Source: Nocardia carnea NBRC 14403 (lineage in GTDB: Bacteria; Actinomycetota; Actinomycetes; Mycobacteriales; Mycobacteriaceae). From it: a DNA stretch of 64,000 nt. The position numbers were made by a program, and so were the translations under genes. Each line of letters starts with the position of its first letter. Position 1 is the first letter of the stretch. Location: the NCBI RefSeq assembly GCF_000308515.1, contig NZ_BAFV01000046.1:20983-84982 (forward strand). The letters run 5' to 3'. This document shows, piece after piece, positions 53,417 to 61,552 of the stretch. The notes below the pieces were generated by a model that saw only the letters and a list, made by a program, of their open reading frames with translations, made no database searches and was not told where the DNA came from.

Positions 53417-53447
53417 TTGACTTTACTCAACACTGAGTCTAGTCTCA
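53417..53447 (+). promoter_or_regulatory. Promoter with TGAGTCTAGTCTCA operator, copy 2
   Basis: TTGACT (53417-53422), 17-bp spacer, TAGTCT (53440-53445), with TGAGTCTAGTCTCA at 53434-53447. Identical in -35, spacing, -10 and operator to the promoter at 50096-50126, while the spacer differs, which argues for conserved function. It drives the cupin/dehydrogenase/VOC operon. Confidence 0.75.
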
Positions 53448-53503
53448 CATCTATCAAGCCAGACCTCAGCTACTCGCCACGGCGAGTGAACGAAAGGACC
53501 CCC

Positions 53504-54064
53504 ATGACCATCGAGTCCGGTGTCGATCAGATCCAGCCGTCGACGACCCGAGATGGGGAGAGTTATGTCTCTCACCGCGATGATGTGCATTTCACTATGA
53601 CCGGCGATTTCATGACTGGTGTGGATTTCTGGATTCATGCGACCGGAGAAACTACCCAAGGTCAGCTGATCGTCATCGAGACGAACTGGGTTCGTGGAAC
53701 CGAACCGGTCTGGCATATGCATCACCGCGAAGAAGAGGGATTCTTCGTGATGAGCGGTGAAATCAAGATTCACACTGAAGCAGGGTCCTACAGTGCCGGC
53801 GCCGGACAGTTTGTATGGGGACGTAAAGATCAGCGGCATACTTATGAGGTCGTCGGAGAAGAGGCGAGGATTCTCGTCGTGTTTGTGCCGGGACCGGCCG
53901 GCAGTTTCGAGCCCGGCGGCGGCATCGACAAGTACTTCTACGAAGCTCGCGATCGGGAATTGCGCACTCCCGAACAGCTCGCGGCGGAGGTGGAGAATCT
54001 CAAGACCAATTACGGCCTGGAAATGTTTCCCGAGCTGCCTCACCCTCGGGAAACGCAAGCCTGA
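53504..54064 (+). CDS. Cupin-domain protein
   Basis: Single-domain cupin of 186 residues. The metal-binding pattern HMHHREEEGFFVMSGEIKI and the second motif GQFVWGRKDQRHTYEVVG are clear, so a metal-dependent enzyme (dioxygenase, isomerase or lyase) is possible. AAAGGA precedes the ATG at 53504; the frame upstream spans the operator and is not used. First gene of an operon with an aldehyde dehydrogenase and a VOC protein, 43 bp ahead of the former. Confidence 0.85.
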   Translation: MTIESGVDQIQPSTTRDGESYVSHRDDVHFTMTGDFMTGVDFWIHATGETTQGQLIVIETNWVRGTEPVWHMHHREEEGFFVMSGEIKIHTEAGSYSAGAGQFVWGRKDQRHTYEVVGEEARILVVFVPGPAGSFEPGGGIDKYFYEARDRELRTPEQLAAEVENLKTNYGLEMFPELPHPRETQA

Positions 54065-54107
54065 CAATTCGAGCATCAATTCGCCACTTCGCTAATTTGG
54101 AGTTTCT

Positions 54108-55616
54108 GTGACTACAAACGGTGTCCATCTCGAAACCGTTCCGCACTGGATCGGTGGCGCTTCTGTGGGTTATACAGGCGCGACAAAATCGGAAATCGTG
54201 GACCCAGCGACAGGTCATACATTGCGAACGGTCGAACTGGGCGGCGCTGACGTGGTCGACGAGGCTGTTGCCAGCGCGCGAAGCGCAGCGGAAGCGTGGG
54301 CGTCGACGCCGACCCCCGTTCGGGCGACGATTCTTCTGGCATTTCGCGCACTTTTGCTGGAACACACCGAAGAGCTCACATCCATTATCACCGCGGAGCA
54401 AGGAAAGACTCTTGCCGACGCGAGGGGCGAGGTGGCCCGTTCTGTCGAAGCCGTCGAGGTTGCGACGTCTGCAGTTCAACAACTCAAAGGCGAGTTCGCA
54501 GAACAAGTCTCCAGGGGAGTCGACACATACTCCTTCCGTCAACCGCTAGGAGTATGTGCCGGCATCACGCCGTTCAACTTCCCCGTTATGGTGCCGGTGT
54601 CGATGTTCGCGGCAGCGATCGCGTGCGGCAACGCGTTCGTTCTCAAACCCAGCGAGAAGGTGCCATCGGCTTCTGTGCGACTGGCGCAGCTTTTCGCTGA
54701 AGCCGGCCTACCCAACGGTGTCTTCAACATCGTGCACGGAGGTGTCGACGCAGTGAACGCACTGATCAGCCATCCGGACGTCTCCGCGATTTCTTTCGTT
54801 GGCTCCACTCCGGTCGCCCGTGAGATCTACCGCCGCTCAGCCGAGGCCGGCAAGAAGGTGCAGGCACTGGGTGGAGCGAACAATCACTTGGTCGTCATGC
54901 CCGACGCCGACCTGGACGCGGCAGCGGATGCGTTGGTATCGGCCGCATACGGCGCTGCGGGGCAGAGGTGCATGGCAGTGACCGTGGCAGTGGCGGTTGG
55001 AGACATTGCCGACCAGCTGGTTGCCAAGACAGCGCGCCGAGCCGAGGACTTCCGGACGGGGCCGGGAAACGCGGATGGTTCCGATATGGGGCCACTCATC
55101 TCAGAGACTGCCATCGAACGAGTCCGCGGTGCCCTTGATGCAGCTGCCGACCAAGGCGGAACCGTCGTCGTAGACGGTCGGAAGAACAGCACCGAGGCCG
55201 CGGGGCACTTCATCGGCCCGAGTCTTGTCGACCACGTCCGGACCGACAGCGACCTCTACAAGGACGAGATCTTCGGCCCGGTCCTCAGCGTGGTCCGCGT
55301 CGACGATCTCGAGGAAGCTCTTCGCGTCGTCAACGCGAGCCCGTACGGAAACGGCGCGTCGATCTTCACCGCGAGCGGAGTAGCAGGTCGCCGATTCGCC
55401 CACAATGTACGAGCAGGAAGCGTCGGGATCAATGTCCCTATTCCGGTGCCGATTTCGTGGTTCGGATTCGGCGGGTGGGGCGACTCACGATTCGGTGATG
55501 AGGGACTGAACTATGACGCTTATCGTTTCTACACCAAGGCAAAGGTGATCACCCAGCGTTGGACTGAACCTCGCCAGGGAGTCGCACCGAACTTTGTTGC
55601 CGCCGGAAGCCAATGA
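54108..55616 (+). CDS. CoA-acylating aldehyde dehydrogenase (methylmalonate-semialdehyde dehydrogenase type)
   Basis: Aldehyde dehydrogenase of 502 residues. GVCAGITPFNFPVMVPVSMF, FVLKPSEKVPSAS, ALGGANNHLVVMPDADLDAA and the nucleophile GQRCMAV match MmsA-type enzymes, which convert a semialdehyde to acyl-CoA rather than the free acid. Begins with GTG at 54108, GGAG upstream. Its stop overlaps the start of the VOC gene (ATGA). It may perform the acyl-CoA-forming step of the cluster. Confidence 0.9.
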   Translation: MTTNGVHLETVPHWIGGASVGYTGATKSEIVDPATGHTLRTVELGGADVVDEAVASARSAAEAWASTPTPVRATILLAFRALLLEHTEELTSIITAEQGKTLADARGEVARSVEAVEVATSAVQQLKGEFAEQVSRGVDTYSFRQPLGVCAGITPFNFPVMVPVSMFAAAIACGNAFVLKPSEKVPSASVRLAQLFAEAGLPNGVFNIVHGGVDAVNALISHPDVSAISFVGSTPVAREIYRRSAEAGKKVQALGGANNHLVVMPDADLDAAADALVSAAYGAAGQRCMAVTVAVAVGDIADQLVAKTARRAEDFRTGPGNADGSDMGPLISETAIERVRGALDAAADQGGTVVVDGRKNSTEAAGHFIGPSLVDHVRTDSDLYKDEIFGPVLSVVRVDDLEEALRVVNASPYGNGASIFTASGVAGRRFAHNVRAGSVGINVPIPVPISWFGFGGWGDSRFGDEGLNYDAYRFYTKAKVITQRWTEPRQGVAPNFVAAGSQ

Positions 55617-56077
55617 CAATGTCGGAGCTTTCATTGGATTCAGCTATCGGGGCCGAAGAGCAGTTTCCGCGTCTTGATCACGTAGGCATATTGGTTCGCG
55701 ATATGGAACACACACTGGCCCAGTGGCAGAGCAGATTCGGGGTTTCCGTCGCATCCACGTTCGAAGCTCCCTCGCTCGATATCCGTGCAACTTTCCTCGC
55801 CCTGGCCTCGGCAAAGATCGAGCTGTACACCATCGATGAGCCGGAGATCCTCGACCGCGCGCTCGGAGGTGCATCGGCGAAAATAGATCATATTGCTCTC
55901 CGGTTCGGAACGGCCCTGAGCGACGTCGAACTGAGCGGATGCACTATCCGAGGGCCCGGCCGGTCCGATGCGGTCAGTGCGCCATTTCAGATCGCCGGCT
56001 CGGATCATATCTGGACCGAGCCTCCTGGAATCAACGTTCTTCTACAGCTGATCACTCCGACGGAAATCGCATTGTAA
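55613..56077 (+). CDS. VOC-family (glyoxalase/epimerase-like) protein
   Basis: Protein of 154 residues with the vicinal-oxygen-chelate fold: FPRLDHVGILVRDMEHTLAQ (first metal His), AKIELYTIDEP, AKIDHIALRF. It resembles methylmalonyl-CoA epimerase-like members, but with only part of the metal-ligand pattern identified the function is open. The ATG overlaps the dehydrogenase stop; an internal ATG two codons later is possible. Confidence 0.8.
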   Translation: MTMSELSLDSAIGAEEQFPRLDHVGILVRDMEHTLAQWQSRFGVSVASTFEAPSLDIRATFLALASAKIELYTIDEPEILDRALGGASAKIDHIALRFGTALSDVELSGCTIRGPGRSDAVSAPFQIAGSDHIWTEPPGINVLLQLITPTEIAL

Positions 56078-56235
56078 TCCTTCGGATGTCACCATTACGT
56101 AGTCTTGATCGTTGTATTTGCTATGCCTCGATGCGCCCTACACAGAGATAATCAGAATGCTCAGCGCACCGGGTTCCGGCAACACTGCACAGCAGAGATA
56201 GTTTACGAAAAATCCCACTCAAAGAGGAGAATATA

Positions 56236-57105
56236 ATGGGAAGAATGGATGGAAAAGTCGCCCTGGTGACAGGAGCGGCACGTGGAATGGGGCGAGCGCA
56301 TGCAGTCCGCCTCGCCGAAGAAGGGGCTGATATTCTTGCCCTCGACTGCCCATCCGACACTGGACTCCCCTATCCCACTGGATCGCTTGAAGATCTCCAG
56401 ATCACAGTCAAAGAGGTCGAGGGATTGGGTCGGCGTATCATTGCGCACGAGGGAGACGTCCGAAAGCAGTCCTCGATCGACAACCTGGTCGCTGAGGGTG
56501 TGAAGGCATTCGGCGGCCTGGATGTTGCCGTCGCAAATGCCGGAATCTGGACAGTTCGCCCGTTCGCCGATATTCCCGAAGACGAATTCGCGGCGGTCCT
56601 CGACGTCAACATCACCGGAGTATGGCGAACATTGAAAGCTGTCACGCCGGCGATCAAGGCGCGGGGTGGTGGATCGATTGTGGTCACATCCTCCGGAAAC
56701 GGCGTAGAGGGATCACCGCACTATGTGCACTACGTCGCCTCGAAACACGGCGTTATCGGGCTCGCCAAGAGTGCGGCACTCGAGTTCGGGCAGTACGGAA
56801 TCAGGGTCAACATTCTTCTCCCAGGGCCGAGTGACACTCCTGCGCTCGATTGGCAGGGCGGATATGACCTCTGTTCCGGTAAGGGCCCCGGACAGGGAGT
56901 CAAGGAGGATCTCCAAGGGGCAAAGTACTGGTCCGTCCTGCGCGACGTCGGCCTGCTCCCCCCGCGCGCCATGAGCGAAGCCGTACTGTGGCTGGCATCC
57001 GAGGAGTCGCGTTGGACGACCGGACTGGAGATGCTCGTTGATGGCGGGCACATGCTCATGCCCGGATTGAACATGGCAAAGATGGCTGCGGATCAACAGC
57101 AGTAG
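56236..57105 (+). CDS. Mycofactocin-coupled SDR-family oxidoreductase
   Basis: SDR of 289 residues. The cofactor motif TGAARGMGRAHAVRLAEEGA is followed by the insertion typical of mycofactocin-dependent SDRs (LALDCPSDTGLPYPTGSLED), where a bound NAD(H) is not exchanged but recycled by mycofactocin. Active-site segments VTSSGNGVEG and YVASKHG and the long C-terminal insertion are present. Strong AGAGGAG precedes the ATG. The mycofactocin biosynthesis genes are not in the window. It probably oxidises an alcohol substrate of this cluster. Confidence 0.9.
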   Translation: MGRMDGKVALVTGAARGMGRAHAVRLAEEGADILALDCPSDTGLPYPTGSLEDLQITVKEVEGLGRRIIAHEGDVRKQSSIDNLVAEGVKAFGGLDVAVANAGIWTVRPFADIPEDEFAAVLDVNITGVWRTLKAVTPAIKARGGGSIVVTSSGNGVEGSPHYVHYVASKHGVIGLAKSAALEFGQYGIRVNILLPGPSDTPALDWQGGYDLCSGKGPGQGVKEDLQGAKYWSVLRDVGLLPPRAMSEAVLWLASEESRWTTGLEMLVDGGHMLMPGLNMAKMAADQQQ

Positions 57106-57193
57106 GGCCGCTCTCTGCCGAATTGCACAGCACGATAGTTTCACCAGATCTGACGTTGTGCAAACAGCAATAGCCAAATGAATACATATACCA

Positions 57194-57234
57194 ATCGCAG
57201 CGAACCGCTCCTTCTGAAGCCGGTTCGCTGCGAT
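57194..57234. terminator. Bidirectional hairpin between convergent genes
   Basis: ATCGCAGCGAACCG (57194-57207) and CGGTTCGCTGCGAT (57221-57234) form a perfect 14-bp stem with a 13-base loop, in the gap between the SDR (plus) and TetR (minus) genes, so it can end both transcripts. Confidence 0.75.
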
Positions 57235-57273
57235 CGATCTATTCGAATCGGCGTTACCCGGAATTGAAAAAGC

Positions 57274-57948
57274 TCAGGTCTTTTTCGAGGTTCCCGCGTA
57301 TTCGAGGCCGAACACTGTTCTCAGCCATACGGTCGTAACCGTCTCCACCATATCTTCCATGCGGATCGCGTTCGCGCTGCGCATGCTCATCAGACCGAGG
57401 TTTCTCTCCCCCATCCACATAAGCGCTGCCGCGAGGGAGCGGGCAGGCGGACCATCGATAGCCACACCCGCGGATCTGTCGCGCTCGATAGCAGCGGCGG
57501 CAGCATCGATGAATCCACCCAAGATTTTGTCCCACTGCGCCTGTAAGGCAGGTTCCGCCGCCGCAGCATCGCCAACTTCGCGAAGAATATGACCGTGCCG
57601 TTCCCATACGGATATCACTTCGGAGACCGCATGCTCTATCGCAACTTCCGGTGGAACTCCGGCCGGCCGATCAAAGATCATGGTGGATGCTTTGAAAACA
57701 TCGTCGGTAACGCTCGACAGCAGCGCCGAAAGCACCTGCCACTTGGACTCGAAATAGAAATAGAAGGATGATCGCGACAATCCTGCGCTCTTGGTGAGGT
57801 CATCGATCGAAACCGTACGCATCGACTCGGTGCGCAGTGTTTCATAGGCCCCCTTGAGGATCGCTTGCTCTCGCATATCACCCTTGAGATTCCGTCTACC
57901 GGCCCGGGGTTCGGTACCGTTGAGACCATTTGAGAACGAAGCCGCCAT
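57274..57948 (-). CDS. TetR-family regulator
   Basis: Regulator of 224 residues. After a short variable head, REQAILKGAYETLRTESMRT and IDDLTKSAGLSRSSFYFYFE form the TetR DNA-binding domain; the C-terminal domain (HGHILREVGDAAAAEPAL, LAAALMWMGERNLGLMSMRS) resembles EthR-like proteins. The ATG at 57946-57948 was preferred over 58014 because it leaves the palindrome 57951-57963 upstream. It is the best candidate to bind the TGAGTCTAGTCTCA promoters of this cluster, by position only. Confidence 0.85.
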   Translation of the reverse strand: MAASFSNGLNGTEPRAGRRNLKGDMREQAILKGAYETLRTESMRTVSIDDLTKSAGLSRSSFYFYFESKWQVLSALLSSVTDDVFKASTMIFDRPAGVPPEVAIEHAVSEVISVWERHGHILREVGDAAAAEPALQAQWDKILGGFIDAAAAAIERDRSAGVAIDGPPARSLAAALMWMGERNLGLMSMRSANAIRMEDMVETVTTVWLRTVFGLEYAGTSKKT

Positions 57949-57950
57949 GC

Positions 57951-57963
57951 CACTATCGTAGTG
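57951..57963. promoter_or_regulatory. Small palindrome at the TetR start
   Basis: CACTA-TCG-TAGTG, a perfect palindrome two bases upstream of the TetR ATG. It could be an autoregulatory site or interfere with ribosome binding. Confidence 0.4.
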
Positions 57964-58035
57964 ACCGGTCCCCAGTAACGCGACAACGCGGCTTCTGAGC
58001 CGGATCGTTGTCATCGGTATTCAATTGACGAGTTG

Positions 58036-58252
58036 ATGCACCCCCGGATCGGCGGGAGCTTTCGCCGCAAGGTCATTGACCTCGTCGCGGCCGGCTGTTC
58101 GATCGCTCGGATCGCCGAGGATCTCGATATCAGCGCTCGGACGATCGACAACTGACGCCGCCAAGAACTGATCGACACCGGTCGAGGGCGGGTCCGGCCC
58201 CATACCGAGCACGCGGAACTGTCCACCGTCGAATGGAGGCCCCGAGGTGACC
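58036..58252 (+). pseudogene. Degenerate IS3-family orfA fragment
   Basis: Translation from 58036 gives SFRRKVIDLVAAGCSIARIA and EDLDISARTIDN, then a TGA (58153-58155) where IS3 orfA proteins have Trp, then RRQELIDTGRGR and TEHAEL in the same frame. This is the helix-turn-helix region of an IS3-type orfA with a nonsense mutation. No orfB follows. Confidence 0.8.
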
Positions 58253-58820
58253 TTCGAGAACTGAGCAGCAGGCGGCGACGACGTTGCGTCGAGCGCGAGT
58301 CGACCATGAGAACCGCTACGAATCCTACGTGTTCCGCGTGAACCTCGAACCGCAGCCCTGACTCAGCGCAACAGGACACGGCCCGATCCACGAGGGTATC
58401 CGGCAAGGACGGGTTTGCGATGACATACAGCGGCTCGGAATCGAACGCAACGCCTTCACTGTGCCCCCAGTCGGCAGCCAACATGCCCTCGATTCTTTTG
58501 GCGTGTGGCACCTTCCGCGAGCAGTTGCCGAATTTCGCTATATAGGTTCAAGGGCGACGGCGCTGCGCGCCGCCGCCGCACTACGGCGCGCAGCGGCCTT
58601 GCTCGTACCTCACCGTCCGGCGCGCCGGTGCGTCGGCCGCACGCTACGCCGACACCCACCGATCCGAGATTGCTGAATTTTCGATAACCGAGAAGTGCGC
58701 ACACGACGAGAGCCCCACCCGGCTTACCTCCCGCAGTCGCACACGAATCGGCCGGCACCCAGCCCGGTCAACCGGCTGTGGTCCGGCTCCGGTCCCGCGA
58801 ATGGGCAACGGACAAGCCGG
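58253..58820. other. Gap without convincing genes
   Basis: Only short unsupported frames. A minus-strand stretch between about 58300 and 58500 reads LYVIANPSLPDTLVDRAVSC, possibly a decayed gene, but I cannot assign it. GC-rich direct and inverted GCGC-type words around 58556-58640 are the only other structure. Confidence 0.35.
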
Positions 58821-59048
58821 ATGACAGGACGACGTCTCGTGTTGTACGTAGCGCTCTTCGTTCTTTTCGTTCTTGTGGTCTCGGCTGTGGTCGTAGTTGT
58901 GATGGTGACGATTACGAAGCCGAACCAACCTCCCCAGCAGCAACGACCCATGACCGCACAGCCGGGCTGGTACCCGGACAGCCTGAATCCTGCACAACTG
59001 CGCTGGTTCGACGGACGTCAATGGACCGACCGGGTGCAGCAGCGCTGA
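58821..59048 (+). CDS. Small DUF2510 membrane protein
   Basis: Protein of 75 residues. An N-terminal transmembrane helix (LVLYVALFVLFVLVVSAVVV) is followed by a Pro/Gln-rich linker and a DUF2510 motif PGWYPDSLNPAQLRWFDGRQ. DUF2510 is common at the ends of actinobacterial membrane proteins; its role is unknown. The ATG at 58821 has no strong ribosome-binding site; the frame could begin at 58695. Confidence 0.7.
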   Translation: MTGRRLVLYVALFVLFVLVVSAVVVVVMVTITKPNQPPQQQRPMTAQPGWYPDSLNPAQLRWFDGRQWTDRVQQR

Positions 59049-59370
59049 CCTCTACTTCCAACCCGCGACCTCCGGCCGCGTGGCCCAGCCGACTGGTGGC
59101 CTGCATTGTGTTCCCGCGCCCTCCACCGTCAAGAGCGCCTATCGGCGTCACTACGTGACGGCTACGCCACCCTTGACCGCGGAGCCTCTACGCGAGAAGG
59201 GCAGGCCCTATCGAGGCAGGCGGGTAGCCAGCCTCACCTACGCGCAGACCACCACCCATCAGGGCCCGAACCGTGCCCGATTCCCGTGCGATCCACGTGC
59301 GACAGAGACCGGAAACCGGGGTAAGAAGCGGTCAATCGCGACCTTACTTCCCGAACAGTCAGACGACACA
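59049..59370. other. Gap between DUF2510 gene and tRNA-Val terminator
   Basis: I see no gene, RNA or clear regulatory element in this stretch. Confidence 0.5.
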
Positions 59371-59372
59371 AA

Positions 59373-59406
59373 AATACGCCCTGACCTGCGAAGATCAGGG
59401 CGTATT
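59373..59406 (-). terminator. Intrinsic terminator of tRNA-Val(CAC)
   Basis: AATACGCCCTGA (59373-59384) and TCAGGGCGTATT (59395-59406) form a perfect 12-bp stem with a 10-base loop; on the minus strand it is followed by a T-run. It lies 5 bp beyond the tRNA. Confidence 0.9.
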
Positions 59407-59410
59407 CGAG

Positions 59411-59482
59411 TGGTCCCAGCTGGGATCGAACCAGCGACCTTCCGCGTGTGAGGCGGACGCTCTCCCGCTGAGCTATGAGACC
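59411..59482 (-). tRNA. tRNA-Val (CAC)
   Basis: Minus strand, 72 bases: acceptor GGTCTCA pairs with TGGGACC (one G-T pair), D-arm AGCTCAGCGGGAGAGC, anticodon stem TCCGC/GCGGA with loop CTCACAC (anticodon CAC), T-arm GGTTCGATCC, discriminator A. CCA is not encoded. Confidence 0.95.
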
Positions 59483-59676
59483 GGGAGCTACTCGGTGGCG
59501 TCTTTCGATGCCCTCCGAACGAGATGGAACCTTAACACGCACCACCCACCCGCCACCAAATCACCCCCATGTCATTCACTTCGGTGGCGCGCTGACAACG
59601 CTTCGACAGCATCCGCGCGGCACCGAGGCGGCTTATCGGCGGCATCCGCAAACAACTCCCACCGTTCCCGGGACGG

Positions 59677-59700
59677 GTGAATGACAACCTTGTCATTCAC
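59677..59700. promoter_or_regulatory. 24-bp perfect palindrome upstream of the tRNA operon
   Basis: GTGAATGACAA and TTGTCATTCAC meet around CC. A further TGTCATTCAC copy lies at 59570-59579. The site is 93 bp upstream of tRNA-Gly in an otherwise empty gap (59483-59793). A weak promoter (TTGTAG at 59719-59724, 18-bp spacer, TAATGT at 59743-59748) follows it. Confidence 0.6.
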
Positions 59701-59793
59701 GCCCTTCTACCAGGCGATTTGTAGGTTGCGGCGTACGTCGGCTAATGTTCTGTCTCGCACCACGGAGGACAGCGAGCCACCGAGGATGCAAAT

Positions 59794-59866
59794 GCGGATG
59801 TAGCGCAGCTGGTAGCGCATCACCTTGCCAAGGTGAGGGTCGCGGGTTCGAATCCCGTCATCCGCT
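59794..59866 (+). tRNA. tRNA-Gly (GCC)
   Basis: 73 bases: acceptor GCGGATG/CATCCGC, D-arm GCGCAGCTGGTAGCGC, anticodon stem TCACC/GGTGA with loop TTGCCAA (anticodon GCC), T-arm GGGTTCGAATCCC, discriminator T. First of three plus-strand tRNAs. Confidence 0.96.
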
Positions 59867-59910
59867 CGAGAGGTAGGGCCAGGCGCATAGAATGCCTTCC
59901 CCCTTTGCGC

Positions 59911-59981
59911 GGTGGAGTGGCCGAGTGGTGAGGCAACGGCCTGCAAAGCCGTGCACACGGGTTCGATTCCCGTCTCCACCT
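59911..59981 (+). tRNA. tRNA-Cys (GCA)
   Basis: 71 bases: acceptor GGTGGAG/CTCCACC, D-arm GCCGAGTGGTGAGGC, anticodon stem ACGGC/GCCGT with loop CTGCAAA (anticodon GCA), T-arm GGGTTCGATTCCC, discriminator T. Confidence 0.96.
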
Positions 59982-59982
59982 C

Positions 59983-60057
59983 GCGCGATTAGCTCAGCGG
60001 GAGAGCGCTTCCCTGACACGGAAGAGGTCACTGGTTCAATCCCAGTATCGCGCACCA
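59983..60057 (+). tRNA. tRNA-Val (GAC)
   Basis: 72 bases plus an encoded CCA: acceptor GCGCGAT/ATCGCGC, D-arm GCTCAGCGGGAGAGC, anticodon stem CTTCC/GGAAG with loop CTGACAC (anticodon GAC), T-arm TGGTTCAATCCCA. Begins one base after tRNA-Cys; the pair is surely co-transcribed. Confidence 0.96.
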
Positions 60058-60072
60058 TTGTATTACCAGGTC

Positions 60073-60106
60073 AAAGGCATTTTCGAGGGTATCGAAAATG
60101 CCTTTT
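60073..60106 (+). terminator. Intrinsic terminator of the tRNA operon
   Basis: AAAGGCATTTTCGA (60073-60086) and TCGAAAATGCCTTT (60092-60105) form a perfect 14-bp stem with loop GGGTA, followed by T. It closes the Gly-Cys-Val operon. Transcripts from the minus-strand baeRF gene also end nearby. Confidence 0.93.
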
Positions 60107-60134
60107 CCGCTTTCCGGGGTCGATATGGGCCAGG

Positions 60135-61376
60135 CTAGGGCGCGTAGCGGAGGATACCCGCGAGCTGGGCACCGTCGGGGAGGTCCGCGGCGCGGATAGC
60201 GAGGACTTCGCCGCCGGTCAGCAGGACGCGGCGGCTGATCTCGTCGAGGATTCCCGGGGAGTCGTCGGCCGCGGAATCGGCGAAGGTGACCGCGCCCTCG
60301 GGGCTTACGGTGCCGGGGACCGAGGCATCGATGTCCACCAGCAGGGTGTCGACGGATCCGGCGGACGCGGCCCGCGCCAGGTCGGAGACATCGGTGGCGG
60401 CCCGGCCCTCGCCGCGGCGGAGTTCTACCAGATCGACGAGATCGGCCAGTTGGGCGGCGTAGTGCCGGTCCAGGACTTCGCGGGAGCGGTCGGCCAACTC
60501 GTGGTCGGTTGTGTGTTCGGGGTTGCCGGGGATGCTTTCGTCGAGCAGATTGTCGTAGCTGTTCACGGAGCGGAACAGGGAATTGATGGGTTCGGTGGCG
60601 GCCAGGATCAGCGGGGTGTCGCGACCGGCGAGCAGATCACGCAGTTCGGTGTCGACGGCGCGGGCGAACTGCCGCGCCCGCATCTTGCGGCCTTCGTCGC
60701 CTTGGACGCGGCGTTTCGGGGCGCGATCGCCGAGGCTCGCCTTACCGGCATGGTCGGCGGCGCTGGTCGGCAGGCCGGGAACCGGCACGGTCCGGGCGGG
60801 GCGATCGGCGCTCACTTCCACCAGCCGGACGCCACCTTCGGCCAGGGCGAGAACGAAAGCGGTCTGCGGGAAGGTCACGGCGCGTAGCAGCCGCTTCAGG
60901 TAGAAGCGGTTACCGACGGTCTCCGAGGCATTCAACTGGTTCGGAACCCGGAAGGTGCGGATACGGGTGGGCGTCGCGAGCACCACGAGGGTGCGCGATT
61001 GGAAACGCCAGAACGCGGCATCATCGATATAGGCGTCGAATTCTTCTTCCAGCGCGGCGCGCGCCTCCGCATCGGTGACCAGGTCGAGTACTCGGCGGGC
61101 CTGGTTCGAGAAGGCGATCCGGTTGCGGTCCGGGTCGGCGGTATCGGATTCGGTGGGCGTGTAGATGGAAACGCACCAGGTGTCGGTGACATCGGCAAGG
61201 GCCGTGATCTCACCGCGGGTCGGTATATCGGTATGCAGCACGAGCGCCTCCACATCGGACGGTCGGAACGGCACGCCGGCGCCCCGTGGAGTGAACCTGA
61301 CATTCCGGCGGCGGTCGGCGTCCGGTGCGGACGGCCGCTGCGGGGAGCGTCGCCCGGATCGGTCCTCTATCAGCAT
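60135..61376 (-). CDS. baeRF-family (bacterial eRF1-like) protein
   Basis: Protein of 413 residues. DTWCVSIYTPTESDTADPDR, FWRFQSRTLVVLATPTRIRT, RAVTFPQTAFVLALAEGGVR and LILAATEPINSLFRSVNSYD fit the bacterial proteins related to archaeo-eukaryotic release factor 1 (baeRF group), proposed to act on stalled or hibernating ribosomes. No GGQ release motif is seen. Starts ATG at 61374-61376. It sits next to tRNA genes, which may be coincidence. Function in actinobacteria is unproven. Confidence 0.7.
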   Translation of the reverse strand: MLIEDRSGRRSPQRPSAPDADRRRNVRFTPRGAGVPFRPSDVEALVLHTDIPTRGEITALADVTDTWCVSIYTPTESDTADPDRNRIAFSNQARRVLDLVTDAEARAALEEEFDAYIDDAAFWRFQSRTLVVLATPTRIRTFRVPNQLNASETVGNRFYLKRLLRAVTFPQTAFVLALAEGGVRLVEVSADRPARTVPVPGLPTSAADHAGKASLGDRAPKRRVQGDEGRKMRARQFARAVDTELRDLLAGRDTPLILAATEPINSLFRSVNSYDNLLDESIPGNPEHTTDHELADRSREVLDRHYAAQLADLVDLVELRRGEGRAATDVSDLARAASAGSVDTLLVDIDASVPGTVSPEGAVTFADSAADDSPGILDEISRRVLLTGGEVLAIRAADLPDGAQLAGILRYAP

Positions 61377-61552
61377 TTTCTCGGCAATCCCATTAGATCA
61401 CACGGCAACGGCAGCGACCGGATCTGCGGCGGCGGGCCGATACCTCCGCTTCGGGCATCCGTGGCTGTACCGGGCGCTGTCGGTGCCCGCCGTTAAGCTG
61501 GCCCACACGAACGCGAGCCGGTCGGTGAACCGGGGTCCCGAAGGGGGTGTGT

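Noticed and set aside
58556..58640. GC-rich inverted words as a terminator
   Set aside because: Several weak overlapping pairings, no single stable stem and no gene clearly ending there.
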